From positions 1-64,000 of the forward strand of contig MDYQ01000207.1 in the NCBI GenBank assembly GCA_003024175.1: a DNA stretch of 64,000 nucleotides. Direction: 5' to 3'. A model generated the notes under the pieces. The model was not told where the DNA came from. It made no database searches and saw only the letters and a program-made list of their open reading frames with translations. Shown here piece after piece: positions 24,201-36,807 of this stretch. A program made the translations under genes and the position numbers. Origin of the DNA: Planoprotostelium fungivorum (Eukaryota; Evosea; Variosea; Cavosteliida; Cavosteliaceae). Position 1 is the first letter of the stretch; each line of letters starts with the position of its first letter.

Positions 24201-27200
24201 GTAAGTTGAATATTCTTTTATTTATGGAGCAAGGAAAAGAAGAGATAGAAAGACAGAAGAACATGTAAATAATTGACGAAAAATAGTTTGCATCAGAGAT
24301 GCTGACTCTGACGAACCCATTCAACCAAGTGGCCGAGTTTAAATGTGCCAACGGACCCAATTTCGTCATCGAACCATCAGAGGGTATCGTCAAGCCCCAC
24401 TCGAGCTTAGACATGGAAGTCAAGTTCTTGCCCGATTCGAAGATGAAGTACGAAGAGACGATCTTGATCAAAGTCAATGGTGGTCCAGATAAGGCCATAC
24501 GGTGTTTCTCTAAGCTTGGAAAGGTGAAAAAAGAGCGGAAAGGCATCTACTGAGACAATTCAGGTGGATGTAGTGTGTTCGCACAAGGTGGTCGACTTTG
24601 AGATTGTCGCCGTGGGTGAGTTCTCTGCGAGATTTCGTTCGAATTTCGTTGACTCTTCAGGTCTATCCAAGACACAGATGATCAGTTTGATGAACACGAG
24701 CTCGTGCGATGCCTTCGTACATGCCGAATCGACTGTTCCAGAGTTGAGCGTTTCACCCAAGCAAGCTTGCATTCGTGCAGGTGCTTCGTTGGAGATGGAA
24801 TTAAAGTTGAAGCCCACCAAGAGGTTCTTCTATGAGATCGAGGTAAGATGCATGATCATAAGCTGCGATATTATAGAAGATAAATGATTGTGGTGATAAA
24901 TCCAACAACATCATATGATCATATTTTCAAGGAGAAGTTGGGTCAGATACTAACTCGTATCAGTTGAATATCCTTGTTCCCGGTGGAAAATCGCTCAAGA
25001 TCCGAGTGAAAGCGAGGGCTGATGTTCCCAACGTCATCGTGGAAGAAGAGAGCTTCGATTACGGAAACGTCTACGTCGGAGCTACATCCAGGTTACCCCT
25101 CACCCTCTCCAATACCTCTATCATCCCCGCCATGGTCATCTGCGATCTATCCGCCCACTCTGAATTCTTTGTCGTCATGTCTTCCAATTACATTCGACCG
25201 CACGAGGAGGAGACATCTTCTCTATCATCAGAGCGAACCAACAAGACGGTGATATCTCTACGAAATCTACTCGACTCACGGCCGATGTACAGAAGAACAG
25301 TAAGGGACCAAAGTCCCATCGATTGAGTCAACGATCGATTGTCGCTGAATCACTCTTCGAAGAGAAGCCTCAGCCTGGATCCATCACGATGACGGACTCC
25401 ATCTGTAGGATCACCGTGGATGCTGGTAAGTCATTGCACCTCGATTTGGTTTACAAACCGAACCAAACCGTTCGACATCAATTTGCCCTGCCCATGTTCA
25501 TCAGTGGAATCGCTGCGAACATTGTGGGGAAGGAGGTGGGCGGGACATTCGAAATTTGAAATCTGATTGAAGAAGGTGACCGCACAGAGTGATGTACCTC
25601 CTCTGACTCTCACGGAGATGGTCGTACAATTCGGACCAAAGGTGGTCCTGATGACATCTCGTATGATATCTCACCATCGTGACAGGTAGTATTGAAGGAA
25701 GGGTTCAAGACACAACCGTATCACAACACTACAACCCTGACAAACGACAGCAATCAAGATCTCGTTTGGGAGATCGGTGTGTCTCTCACAAATCATCGAT
25801 GTGGCTGATCATCTGCAGGATCTGATCATCCTCTCATCGAATCTGGCATCTTTCAAATCGAGCCTAGAAAAGGTAACGAGACATTTCATCTCAGATTCTG
25901 ATCCATGTCAGGTACGCTGGAACCGCGTCAGTGTGCATCAGTCAGAGTTTCTTTCTATCCGAGAGAAAGGGAGATCTACCAGGCCACTGTCCCCATTCAC
26001 TTAGACAACAAGAGGGAGAGAGTCTTATTCGAGTTCGAAGTCAGAGGCGAGGGCATCTATCCCATGATCACATTCGACACACGCGAAGTCGTCTTACCCA
26101 TCGTTCCATTGAACGTTACCTCTGAAGTCACCTTCCGCATCGTAAATCAAGTGAGGTCACCATTGACGAAATCATCGATTGATGGTATCAGGGATACGAG
26201 AGATTGGACTTCGATTACAAGTTGCCAGTAGATAAGAACCTCATACCGATCGAGATTGAGTTTCCAGAGGGCACCACTTTGACTTCCTCCAATCGAAGCG
26301 TCCCCGCTATCGTTCGGTTCCGTGCCGTAGAGCAACCGCTCTCCTTTACATCGAAAATCGATTTCTTCGATAACGGTGACATATCCTCTTATTTCTCGTC
26401 TCTAATGATAAACAGGTGGACAAAAGTTTTCCGTTCTCGTCTCAGGAGCGTCTGATAACTCTCTCTTGACTTGCTTTCAATACATCCAATCGACTTCAGA
26501 GTCTCACGAGTTCAAATTGAGAAAAGGAAAGGGTGTCTTATATGAAGAGAGGGATGAGCCTACCCGGCTGGACGGTGGTGACAGGTCAGTATCATACCGT
26601 GATACGTTGCGGTAGTTGACGTGAGAAGGAACGGCGTGGATCCCATGCAGTGGATTCAAAAGAAGGACGACGTGGAGAAATTCAAGCCCGCCGATTTCGT
26701 ATCTGAAAATCTGTTGAAAACTCTCTCGAGCTGGCTGAACGGTAACGCCCTCAAGGTATACACGATGACATCATATGACATGATGATGACGTCATACAGA
26801 ACTCGGTGCAGAATTTTCCGGGAGAAATCATAGAGGGGAGGGGAGGCACCCTGTTCGATTTGGCCGAAACTCTATCAGGTAGAAAGATTCCCTTCTCTAG
26901 CGAGAGAGTTGTGAAATCTTCCGAGAACTCTCTCGTCAATTTGACCGTACAGCGTTACGAGGTGAGAATTGAGTGACGATGAATCAAGTTAACCTACGAA
27001 GATCTTCCTCAATTTCTTACGGAGTCTGGGTGGACTGTTTGGTGCGTTGAAGCCGGAGTTTCTGTTGAGTTGGGAGGAGTTCCACCGCTATCGAAATCTT
27101 TCACCCGAGAACAAGATGTCGTTCGAGGGGGGTTACCCTAAATTATCCGCCCTCGCCTGGTCCACCATCGTCTTTCAGGTCTTCCCCCTATTTTCCAGCG

Positions 27201-30200
27201 GTTGTATATTGACTCGTTGTAGATGATCAAACTGTTCTACTTAAACCGTGTGACCATCAAGTCGTTCAAGGGCACACCGGGTATCCAGGGCAACATCACC
27301 AAGCAAGACTTGGCCCTGTACAAGGGCAACGTCTACGGTACCTCCGAGCAGGTACATCTCATCTACATCGTTGTAGATTGACGACATCAGGTCCTCCTCA
27401 AGTGGGTCAACATCCACGCTCGACGCATGAACCCCAACTCTCCTCGAGTTGTCAATTTCGATCGAGATTTCAGAGACGGCTTGATCTTCTCTTCTCTCCT
27501 CTTATCCCATTGCCCTCAGATCAAGAGATTGACTTCCATGTACCAATTCTGCAGCCTGCCCGAACACTTTGAACACAATGCATCTCACATTGTCAATGCC
27601 GTGAAAGATCTCGGATTGGATTATCCCATCACGCCCAAGGACATCCTGAGTCCAAATCCCGTCGGTGAGAGGGTTTGAGATGTCACGTGATGTCTGACCG
27701 TTGGCAGTCATGTTGCTGTTCGTGTGGTACTTGTTCATGCACTTGCCTCAGTTCATACCAAAGTCGACGATCGAATTCAAGGGAACTCTTCTCGAGAAAT
27801 TGGTGAAGGAGCTAGAGCTGAGTAACCCCACGGCCGCTCCCGTATCATACACCGTGTCCGTGGAAGGTTCAAACGACTTTTCCATTCCAGAGCACAGCAT
27901 CCACCTGGGTGAGTCGTGGAGCATCCGTGGGAATGTTTCCCAGCAAATTGACTGTCCCCAGAACCCAAGGACACAAAGTTCTTCCCGGTTCACTTCCTGT
28001 CGAAGCTGAGTCGACCATCCGAGGGCAGATTGATCTTTCACGCGCGGAGGAAGGGTCAGACTTCGTTCATCCTGACGTTCAACTTGAGGGGAACCATCGA
28101 TCAACAGAAACCAACGAAGGTGGTGGAGCTGGAGTGCAAGTTGTACGATCACTTTGAATTTCCGGTGGAGATTCGTAACCCACTACAACTTGCCGGAAAG
28201 TTCAAGATTTCTCTGCAGCAGGAGACAAGACCAACACCGATCAAGGATGGAAAAGTGAGTGAAATCGAAGTGAGATATCACTCACATTTACCAGGGAGAA
28301 AGATCAACGAAAATACCTAAAGAGTTACCAGACTCATTCGTCTGTCTGTACGATCAGTTGACATTATCTGCCACAGACAAGGCAGTCATCACACTACAAC
28401 TCGTTCCTTTTGTACTGGGAACTCACGTTGCTCGCATCATTCTCGTCGATGATAAGGTGAATTCTCCTCGAAATTTCATCTGAAATTCAGCCTCGTCTCG
28501 TTGTAGATTGACGTTCGTTCTAGGTGGGAGAGTTTATGTACTTGGTAGAAGTGAAAGTCATCCTCCCCACACGTTTGGATACCATTCAGATCTCTTGTGA
28601 AGAGAGGACGTCAGCCGACAGAACCATCACAATACCCCACAACTACCACTACACTGCCGCACTACAACACATCCAGAAGCTCATGACCGACATGGAAGGA
28701 AGGAGGGAGCAGCTGAGGAAGATCCTGGCCATCTTGCCGGCCGAAATGCCGTCGAAATTTCGAGTCGAATACTCCTCCCCGTTCTACAGTGGACCGGTCG
28801 AGGTACAGACATCGAAAGACAAGATGGACACGCTCAAGTGAGGACCATCTACAACGTTGTAGACGCTAAATTCCACAGACTCGGCGTCAATTTCCACCCG
28901 AAGGAATCGGGATATTACAACTGCCGCCTTCTCATGACTTCCCTGTACGACGTCAGAGTGGTCGAAGTAGAAGGCACATCCACAGCGAAATCGACCGTAC
29001 AGTCTTTAGACTTTGTCGTCGCGGCTCGACAGAGTATCACGCAACACGTTCCCATCCGTAACAACACGAACAAAGATTGGACTTTCAAAGTAACATTGCA
29101 AGCGAAGGGTTTCAGTGGTCCAATGGAGTTTGTTGCGGCGGCCGGGCAGGTGTCGAATTATCCATTGGTCTTCAAGCCTCAGGTGATGGATGACGTGTGA
29201 TGATGTTATCATGACGTGTCGTACAGTACAAGGGATCGTTCTCGGGCGTGTTGACCATGTCCAATTTTCCGACCGGAGAATTCGTGTACAATCTGAAGGG
29301 TGAGATCCATTTCGATGTAAAATGAAATTTATTTGTATTTATTTTACATCAGGTGTGGGTGAAGACCCGTTGCCAGAGGACCACATCGTTATAGAATGCC
29401 AGGCTAAATCGCGAAGCATCGTCAAACTTCCCATCAAGAACCCGGGCAATATCAACATCGACTACCGCGTCGAGTCCGACGTACCGTACGTATCCGGACC
29501 CAATTCAATCAAAATGGCGCCGTTGGAGCCATCGAAATTCTACGAACTGGTCGTTCTCCCACAGTGCTCCGGGAGATTTCAAGGAGTTGTCAAATTCTCC
29601 GCTTCGGAGGAGAATTTCATCTTCTTCACGGTGGAGGTGAAGTGGAAAATCGAAAGAAAATTCGGTACTTACGGACCGCAGGTACAAGCCTCACCTCCTC
29701 CCCCCGAACAGAAACTTGAGATCAGCAGCATCGTAAGATCGGCAGTTGCAGCCGAAATTTCGATACGAAATCCTCTGGACGAGGCGGTGGAATTCGAGGT
29801 GAGATCTCTACCGTTTCTCTCTCACTGATCTGTCACATCAGGTTACCATGGAAGGTGACGGACTGTTTGGTGAACCGACGGTTCTGTTGGGAGCGAAGGA
29901 GAATGGAATTTATCAGTTGATTTATTATCCGATCGTGAGAGGAGATCAGGTGAGGACATTGATTTCTTCGTGTTGATATCCTGTTGATCATCACGATGAT
30001 GATCGACATGATGAGATCATGAACATCGTCTCAATCGACTGCCTATTTCATATTGAACTCTCATGCAGGAGGGATCTGTCATGTTCTTTTCAGAGTCCGT
30101 CGGCGAATTCTGGTACAAATTAAGGTGAGCCGTGTATCCTATCTCTTCTGACCCGTCAAGATTGATGGCTGAATCTGGGCCGCCCACCGTCGTCGAACCC

Positions 30201-31689
30201 TTCGAATGCTCTCTGGGTAGCAGTCAACAGAAAGTCATCACGTTGAACAACCCTACCAACGATCAGGTCTACACGAACGTAGAGAAACATCTCATACTGA
30301 CGTGATATTGCAGGTTGCCCTGACAACGAGCAACACGACACCCGGACTCTTCACCATTCACCCAGAACAAGTCTCTCTGTCTCCCTTCTCCTCCACCGAA
30401 GTGAGATTTCCATGAAATCTTGTGGAGAATTCACACGTGACAGATCAGAGTGACGTACAGCCCTGCCGCGCTGGACCGACTGGATACGTCCACCCTGACT
30501 TTCTCTCACGCCGACATCGGTGAATGGGTCTACTCCCTCAGCGGCCGCGGAACTGAGCCCACGGACGACATGGACGTAACGTACGTACACACGTCTCCGG
30601 GAGACACGGTATCGGGTACCATCACCTTCTCCAATCCATTCGGTGAAGCGAAAGACTTCTGGGTTAGAATGACTGAGAGGATGGTGAGTCATTCGATGCG
30701 TGATTCATTTTTGTATTCAAACGAGACAGGGCTCGTTCTTTTATGATTCCCCGCCCATCTTGAGTCTCGACGGGTTCGAATCCATCGAGATTCCGTTCGG
30801 TTTTTCACCGGATGATGTCGATGCACATCACTCGGCCATCATGGAAGTCATCACCGAAAAAGGACACGGCGATCATGATCCCGATGATGACGATCACGAC
30901 GTCGACTCACACATGCTCACATGGAGGTGAATCCCGATCGTCTCGTACGTTTTGACGCGTTGTAGATACCCCATCGTCGGTTGCTCCAGGATCAGATCTG
31001 ATCGCACGATCAATGTCAGCGGCACGGCCAGGACAAAACAAGTACAGAGCGTCGAGCTACTTCTGACAAACTACTCTGTCTTTGCTGATCTGAGAGAAGA
31101 GCTTTGGACGGTTGATTTAGAGTTCTCCCAATCTCAATCGCGATTCGCATGTTCTAGGGCACTGCAAGCTCACCTGACCAACATATCGGTGTCAGGCGGT
31201 GCCGTCATCGCTTCGGTAGACATCACGTTCGCCCCTCTAAAGTGAGACACCACGAGATCAGCGACATCATCGACTCACATGACCTACAGGACACTTCGAG
31301 AAGACGCCGAACTCGTTCTGAAGAAGAACAACGGAAGCAGCTGGGTCTTCCCTGTAGACATCGAATCGACTCCGTGGACTCAGCCAGACGACACGCTCGT
31401 CATCGAGTCGCATCATCGAAGACCTTCTGGCATCGCATTCCGTCTTCCATCGCAGTTCGACTATGCGGCAGAATTCCACGCTTACATTTCGGAGAGCAAG
31501 ACTCTGAATGAGTTGAGCGTAGAGCCAACCAAGGGAAATCTGAAGCCAGTGGGAGAGGAGGGAGAGGGAGCCCTCATTCGGCTCAAATTTGTACCGACCA
31601 GCAAGACGGCACCGAAGAGCGTGGCCAAGTTGATGATCGAGAGCGAAGAGATGGAGTGGTCGTTCGACGTGGTGACCATTTGTTCGTAG
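21251..31689 (+). CDS. CFAP47: Cilia/flagella-associated protein 47 (CFAP47)
   Basis: One giant gene of several tens of exons, which I estimate codes for 2,700-2,900 residues. Repeated Ig-like ASH/MSP-type domains carry the xxxFGxxxxG/N pattern: ISFGNLVLNQSLSKTVTVHN, TIHFGSIYFGQERSFSA, NNLNFGDTFVNSSSELTFTL, KMFDFGTVCVYSQNTKSF, SFDYGNVYVGATSRLPLTLS. A calponin-homology domain follows near 27.0-27.7 kb (LLKWVNIHARRMNPNSPRVV, FDRDFRDGLIFSSLLLSHCP, GLDYPITPKDILSPNPV, FLFxHLPQFIP-like end), then more Ig-like units to the stop. Ig arrays split by a CH domain are the CFAP47 architecture (axonemal, central-pair-associated). ATG 21251 (MTSRKRGDSSSP) is preferred; an in-frame ATG at 21143 would add a hydrophobic leader (MEGFYSVVFILTLWC) not expected in an axonemal protein. 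Many introns carry the TTGTAGAT element. Confidence 0.9.
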
Positions 31690-31823
31690 TAGATAAAGTA
31701 AGCTCAGCCTTGATTTGGATAGTATTAGGAGTGAGGGTCATCTGTAGTTGTGTCGCTTGACACACAACATGTCAGGCAAACGACACAAAATAGCGGTATA
31801 ATTATTTCAGGACAGAGGCGAAG

Positions 31824-33225
31824 ATGAAAACGATCTTATGTCTAATATTATTGTCAAGCGTCACTGCATTCTATAATCCTGTATAGTAAGTCAACATATT
31901 GTGGATCAACTTACAAATGAAATGCGTAGCCCAAAGAGGTTTGCTGATCCGTGGGTCTATAAATTAGGTAAATGGTATTACCTCACTGCTTCGACAGGTG
32001 AGACCATCTTTCATCAGTTCGACACATCTCAACAGATGATAGGGTTGAACAACATCACCATTCTGCGCTCAAAAGACTTTTCGAATTACAATGAATTGAG
32101 TCAAAATGATCAGAAGGTAGTATGGAAAGCACCTCCAGCCATACAGGGCGCACTGTGGGCTCCGGAGATGCACCTCATACAGGGCTCTCTCTATATTTAC
32201 TTCTCTGGAAGTGAGTTCTCACATTTGTCACGACTGGGACCGAAGATGGATCAGCGAATGGAACAATGGATAATGCGGCTCATCGCATGTATGTATTAAA
32301 GGCAGCAACTCTGGACCCTTTTGGAGAATGGAATTTGATCGGAAAGATCTCGACGCCAGGTACATTTCCCTCTATCATCATCGGACACAATCCTCACAGT
32401 CATAACAGATGACAACTGGGCCATCGATGGGACTGTATGGCAACGGTGGAATGGAAGGTACACCATTGAAATCCGTTCTTTCCTTATATCGACCATAGAA
32501 GCTACTTCATCTGGTCAGGGTGGATAGACAGTCATCACCCGCTCGATCAACACCTCTATATCGGTGTTTCTCTTCTCAAGCAAACACTTCTGACTTTTAC
32601 AGCCGAGATGAAGAGTCCCATCGAATTGAAGGGCGAGAGGGTCCTATTGCATTCGCCGACTCAGCCGTGGATGAGAAGCAATGGACAGGGAGTCAATGAG
32701 GGCCCTGAGATTCTCATCAACGGAGACTTCCGCTTTCTCATCTATTCGGCTGCGGGAAGGTGTGATGTGATGTCTGGATGATTGACGATTGCTAATGACT
32801 CGCAGTTGGGGACCCGATTACTGTTTGGGCATGATGGAGTTGATGGGAGATGATCCTCTAGATCCAACTCATTGGTGGTCGAAAGACGATGCACCTGTCT
32901 TCCGATCTGGTAACGGAGGTAATCATCATCCAATCACATACAACCATCTCTCCATTCCGACATCATCCATTTACAATGCACAGTCTATGGACCTGGGCAC
33001 TGCTCCTTCACACAAGACGATGCGGGACGAAATTACATCTTCTATCATGCAACGACGAAGATCACCGACTCGTGGCCACAGAGACGAACCAGAGTCGAAC
33101 CCTTTCATTTTGGATCCAAAGGCTGGCCCGTCTTTCCTAACCCACCCAGCAACTTCACTCAGAAGATTAAGAATCCAAAGATCAACAGGAGTGTGCGGTT
33201 GTCGTCTGAAAGACTACTAGAATGA
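31824..33225 (+). CDS. Secreted glycoside hydrolase family 43 protein
   Basis: A signal peptide (MKTILCLILLSSVTA) leads into a five-bladed propeller hydrolase: FYNPVYPKRFADPWVYKLGK contains the family's first catalytic-blade Asp (ADPWV), followed by WYYLTASTG, LNNITILRSKDFSNYNELS, ALWAPEMHLIQGSLYIYFSG (WAPE motif), a later NEGPEILINGDFRFLIYS (EGPE, likely general acid Glu), SWGPDYCLGMMEL, VYGPGHCSFTQDDAGRNY and FYHATTKITDSWP near the end. GH43 enzymes attack arabinans and xylans, usually with exo action. Introns: about 31888-31932 (GTAAGT donor after NPVY), then near 32210-32265, 32358-32408 and 32918-32984. The stop (33223-33225) is a few bases beyond the stop of the convergent minus-strand gene. 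Confidence 0.88.
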
Positions 33226-33716
33226 AAAGAAAGAAATCTTTTGCATCGCATGATGTGAGATCGTGTCCACTTGGCTCTGTCGTAAATCGTATCCCTTCTT
33301 CTTCACATTCATCTGGTTGGAATCACATAGAGGTACGGCCTCGTGATACTCTTTCACTCGGCTGATCTAAAAAGGAGGAGGGAGCATGCGATGATCGTAC
33401 GACATGAAAACTATCTCGCACACGGTGTAAACCTCGTGGTCGTTAAAACAACACAAAGTCTCTAAGAAGGGTGTCTCTTGTGTAAGGTACACCAGGCCGC
33501 AAAAGTGGATGCATTTCACAGCTTGGCTCATCTTCTCTTCGGGTGAGTGCCATCACATAAGATATTCTTCCCAACTCACGGTTTGGGATCACCGAACGTA
33601 CTCTGCCGATGTCGGGACTACGTATTCTCATATCAAAGTCACAGCATAAGGCCACCGTGATCACTCAAACCCCTATTATTCTTCGTTCAGATGCATCCCC
33701 GTCCATCTAAAAAGTT
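33217..33716 (-). CDS. Small unrecognised minus-strand gene
   Basis: Spliced minus-strand exons give protein-like sequence in consistent phase: MRIRSPDIGRVRSVIPNP, then VKCIHFCGLVYLTQETPFLE, TLCCFNDHEVYT, then ISRVKEYHEAVPLCDSNQMN, VKKKGYDLRQSQVDTISHHA and a stop at 33217-33219. The two introns (GTGAGTTGG donor near 33582; a second near 33371-33427) are 50-57 nt with good ends. The 5' end is unresolved; an ATG at 33716 (MDGDASERRI) is a candidate but its junction to the next exon did not phase. I do not recognise the family. It overlaps the GH43 stop by 9 bp, tail to tail. Confidence 0.4.
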
Positions 33717-34392
33717 GTCAGACCCATAATAATTGACCTCGCAAAATAAAAAATCTCGACCGTGGCCCCTGCGCCAGGATGACACGCAAAGAATTACCAA
33801 TTTTTTTTGCAGTTTCCAACACTGAAGTCCGTTGATGAGGGAGAGGGATCAGAATCTCACGTAAACAGATCCCTCATCTGAATAGATGTTCCATCGCCAC
33901 CATAAACCAATAGCAAATTTTTCAAAGTTACTGCTGAGCTCATCTGCATTATTCTGTGCTGGCAACATGATACTCGGAAACTCTACATTTCAAATTCAAA
34001 TTGTCGAGAGCAGGCGATCCATCAGTCGCTTGAACATCAATACGACACGGATGCACACACAACATGACTGGATTCAACAAAAAGGACTGCTCAGCTCAAC
34101 GAGATGCAGTTCAAGCTCATGAATGCCTCTGTCGGAACCTTCAACTCCAGGAATTATAATCTCATCAGACCCTCCTCTTAGAGGACGATCGAGTGAAAGA
34201 CGGTGGAGGAGTCTAACCCAAAACAATTGACGAGCTGTAGGTGTTGACCACCGCGATGTCAAATTCAGACACCTAGACTTTGTTGTCCACACACGTAGAA
34301 ACATGAATAAAGGTCTTCTCGTTATCGTTCGGCTCTCTACAACTGGACGACTGTACACCTCCGGTCTTAAGGTTTATATCGATCTGACACCA
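33717..34392. other. Gap with decayed or non-coding sequence
   Basis: No supported gene. Short plus-strand frames near 33968-34122 and 34300-34404 read partly like protein (SAQRDAVQAHECLCRN; NKGLLVIVRLSTTGRLYTSG) but are interrupted by stops with no usable splice sites, as in a decayed gene. An imperfect hairpin (GATGAGGG... paired with ...CCCTCATC) lies at about 33834-33879. Confidence 0.3.
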
Positions 34393-36696
34393 TCACTGAA
34401 GTAACTGCAAGATGGCCTCTCTCTGTACCTTCATCCCCTCTTCCTCCACCTTCCATCCCTTCAAGTACTCCTCCGGCTCCCCCCTCAGCGCCTCCCTCTT
34501 ACTCCCTGATGACGTCACCGGTGTCGGTGTAGCGGACGAGAACGCGGGCGGCTTCGTATTCGACTCTGGGATCTTTCTCCTTTGGATTTCCATCGTCGTC
34601 TTCTTCTGTTCTATAGTTAGAATGATCGACTTGAATTTCAACTTGAACGAGATCGGGATGAAATAGATTAAAATAGAATGAATTGATGACCTGGTTTGAC
34701 ACCGATACCATTGGCAGTAGAGATGAGTGGTTTCAAACCTGTAATTTGTGAGATGTCATCAACTACAACGATGTAGATGTACCTCCCGCCTGAGCGAACG
34801 ACGCTAAAAAGGATTCTAAATCACGTCAGTCTCGTTGTAGATGGAATATCCTGGGAACTTTACCTCCGCCCGATATCAACGCCTTCACGATACCCACACA
34901 GACGTACTGATGCCGATCAGTCCCAAACCCGTCCGTTCATTCACCTGCAGGTGCAAATTGGGACTCTCCGTCTTACTCAGATGCGGCTTCACGACATCAT
35001 AGATACCATGGGTCACCAATTTCTCCTTGTTCTGAACTGAATTTTCTGTGAATTTTCTCCCACTACAACGAGCCCACCTGGTACGGCCAGATTGCGGTAG
35101 ACACCCAGCGATAGGTGAGATATCCTCACATCCGAGTGAGATGTCGTTGCTGTGAGTTTAGATAGCAGAGTCTCGTCGTCGGCCATCTTGATGCACTGTT
35201 CCTCTGTCTTTCCTTCAGCTCGAAATGTCACGTGAAATCGAATGAAAATTCGCGTGTCACACTAGTCTTCTGAGATATCTCACCCGATCGAGCCAGATTA
35301 CCCAGTACCATGAGAGATCCCATCGAAATTTCGATTTCGGGGTGGTCGGCTTGTTGAATCAGCAGATCGTACTTCTCCACAAATTTTTGAATGTTCAATT
35401 CTGCAGGGATCAACTTCTTTTGGCGGGAAAGATTTCACCCTCGAGTGAAGCGTTGGACAGAGCTCGATATGCCTTCTTCGCTTCTTCTTTCCTCTCACTT
35501 TCTCTCTCTACGATGGAAAATAAGTCGTTGTAGATGTTCAATGTGGTGAAGAGTGGTTTTCCATCGTCCTTCTCAGACAGCGTATTGATCGTCTGAAATT
35601 TGTGAATCTTCGTGGAAATCTCTCTCTCACCTCCCACGCTGTGCTACGCTCCTCTGCATCATCTTCCTCTTCATCAGCTGCCTCTCTCACTGTGTACAAG
35701 AGAGCATCCACCATGTCTTGGTTCAACAATTTGATCCTCTGTGCATCTACAACGCCTTCGATTTCGGATTCTCATATGATTCTCACCGTTGTCCACGATG
35801 ATGTTGATGAGGTTGAGGTATTCTCCATGATAATTACCACGGCTGAGACGAGAGAAAGCTTCGAAGCCACCGGCACTCTTCAAATCTTCCAGGTGATCTC
35901 CTGTTCAAGGTCAATGGGCTGTAGGATAGAAATAGAACGCATCGAATTACATGTCGTCGTGTCGTCATCTCATCGCGATCCGATCATCGGATCGATCGAA
36001 GGATGTGTGTGGGATGATGGAAAGAGGATCGAGTACTTCACCATTGCGGAGGACGTTGATGATCGCTTTCGATGTCAGATTAACTGTGAGCTCATCGGTG
36101 CAAGACAAGAGACGTACAAAGAGAGGTAGTCCTCCCAATTTGACGATGTTGCTCGAGACACCCTCTGTGAAATTGAGAATCGACATCACGATGAATGCAT
36201 CGCTTGGAATGAGATCGATGATGCGGAAGAGATGCTTCACCATTGTCTGAGGCGAGATTGTTGAGAGCTCCGGCGGCATTCCGTCTGGCGACTTCATGTT
36301 GACTGTTGAGAAGAGAGATGAAACGGTTGACCGCGTTGATCTCGGAGAACTGAGTGGAGAGGGCAGCTGCAATCGACAATGAGTCGAAGATAAGGATGGG
36401 AGGTGGACTCACAATCTTCGTAACAGAGGTTGCCGACTGCTCGAGCCGTCCACTGCGTGATCTCGTCGTCGAAAGGTGATTGGTCAGCCAAAAATGGTCT
36501 GAAAGATTCGACTACTCCATCCTGTGCTTTCAATTCGCTTCTTCCCTCCTCTTCATAGTGTGAGAGATCGCATGAAGTCTCTCAAAATATATCCACCCGT
36601 TCTGGCCAGATCACCAACGGCCTTTAGACTCTTCACGATATCATCTCTATTACCCGTCTGCAATGCAGATTTCACGTCTTCTAACAGTTGACTCAT
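34393..36696 (-). CDS. Armadillo-repeat protein, RAP1GDS1 (SmgGDS)-like
   Basis: A chain of armadillo repeats across about 13 exons: SQLLEDVKSALQTGNRDDI at the start (ATG 36696), DEITQWTARAVGNLCYED, NAVNRFISLLNSQHEVARRN, AAGALNNLASDN, MSILNFTEGVSSNIVKLGGL, PLFVRLLSCTDELTVNLTSK, GNYHGEYLNLINIIVDN, LLNQDMVDALLYTVREAADE, NIQKFVEKYDLLIQQADHPE, IEISMGSLMVLGNLARS, SDVRISHLSLGVYRNLAVPG, and a last exon ending EGMKVQREAILQLLQ. Repeat sequence, overall length (roughly 600 residues) and order match RAP1GDS1, a chaperone and exchange factor for prenylated small GTPases such as Rap1 and RhoA. It would act in the cytosol on GTPases with CaaX tails. Several introns carry the CGTTGTAGAT element in antisense (34833, 35525). 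Confidence 0.8.
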
Positions 36697-36807
36697 CTTT
36701 ATGTGTGTCAAGAGATCACATCAGTCCCGTGTTAACGTAAGTTGGAATTTCACCTCTTCCCGCCACTTCCAATTTCAATTTTCTGACCCCATTCAATCAC
36801 ACACACC

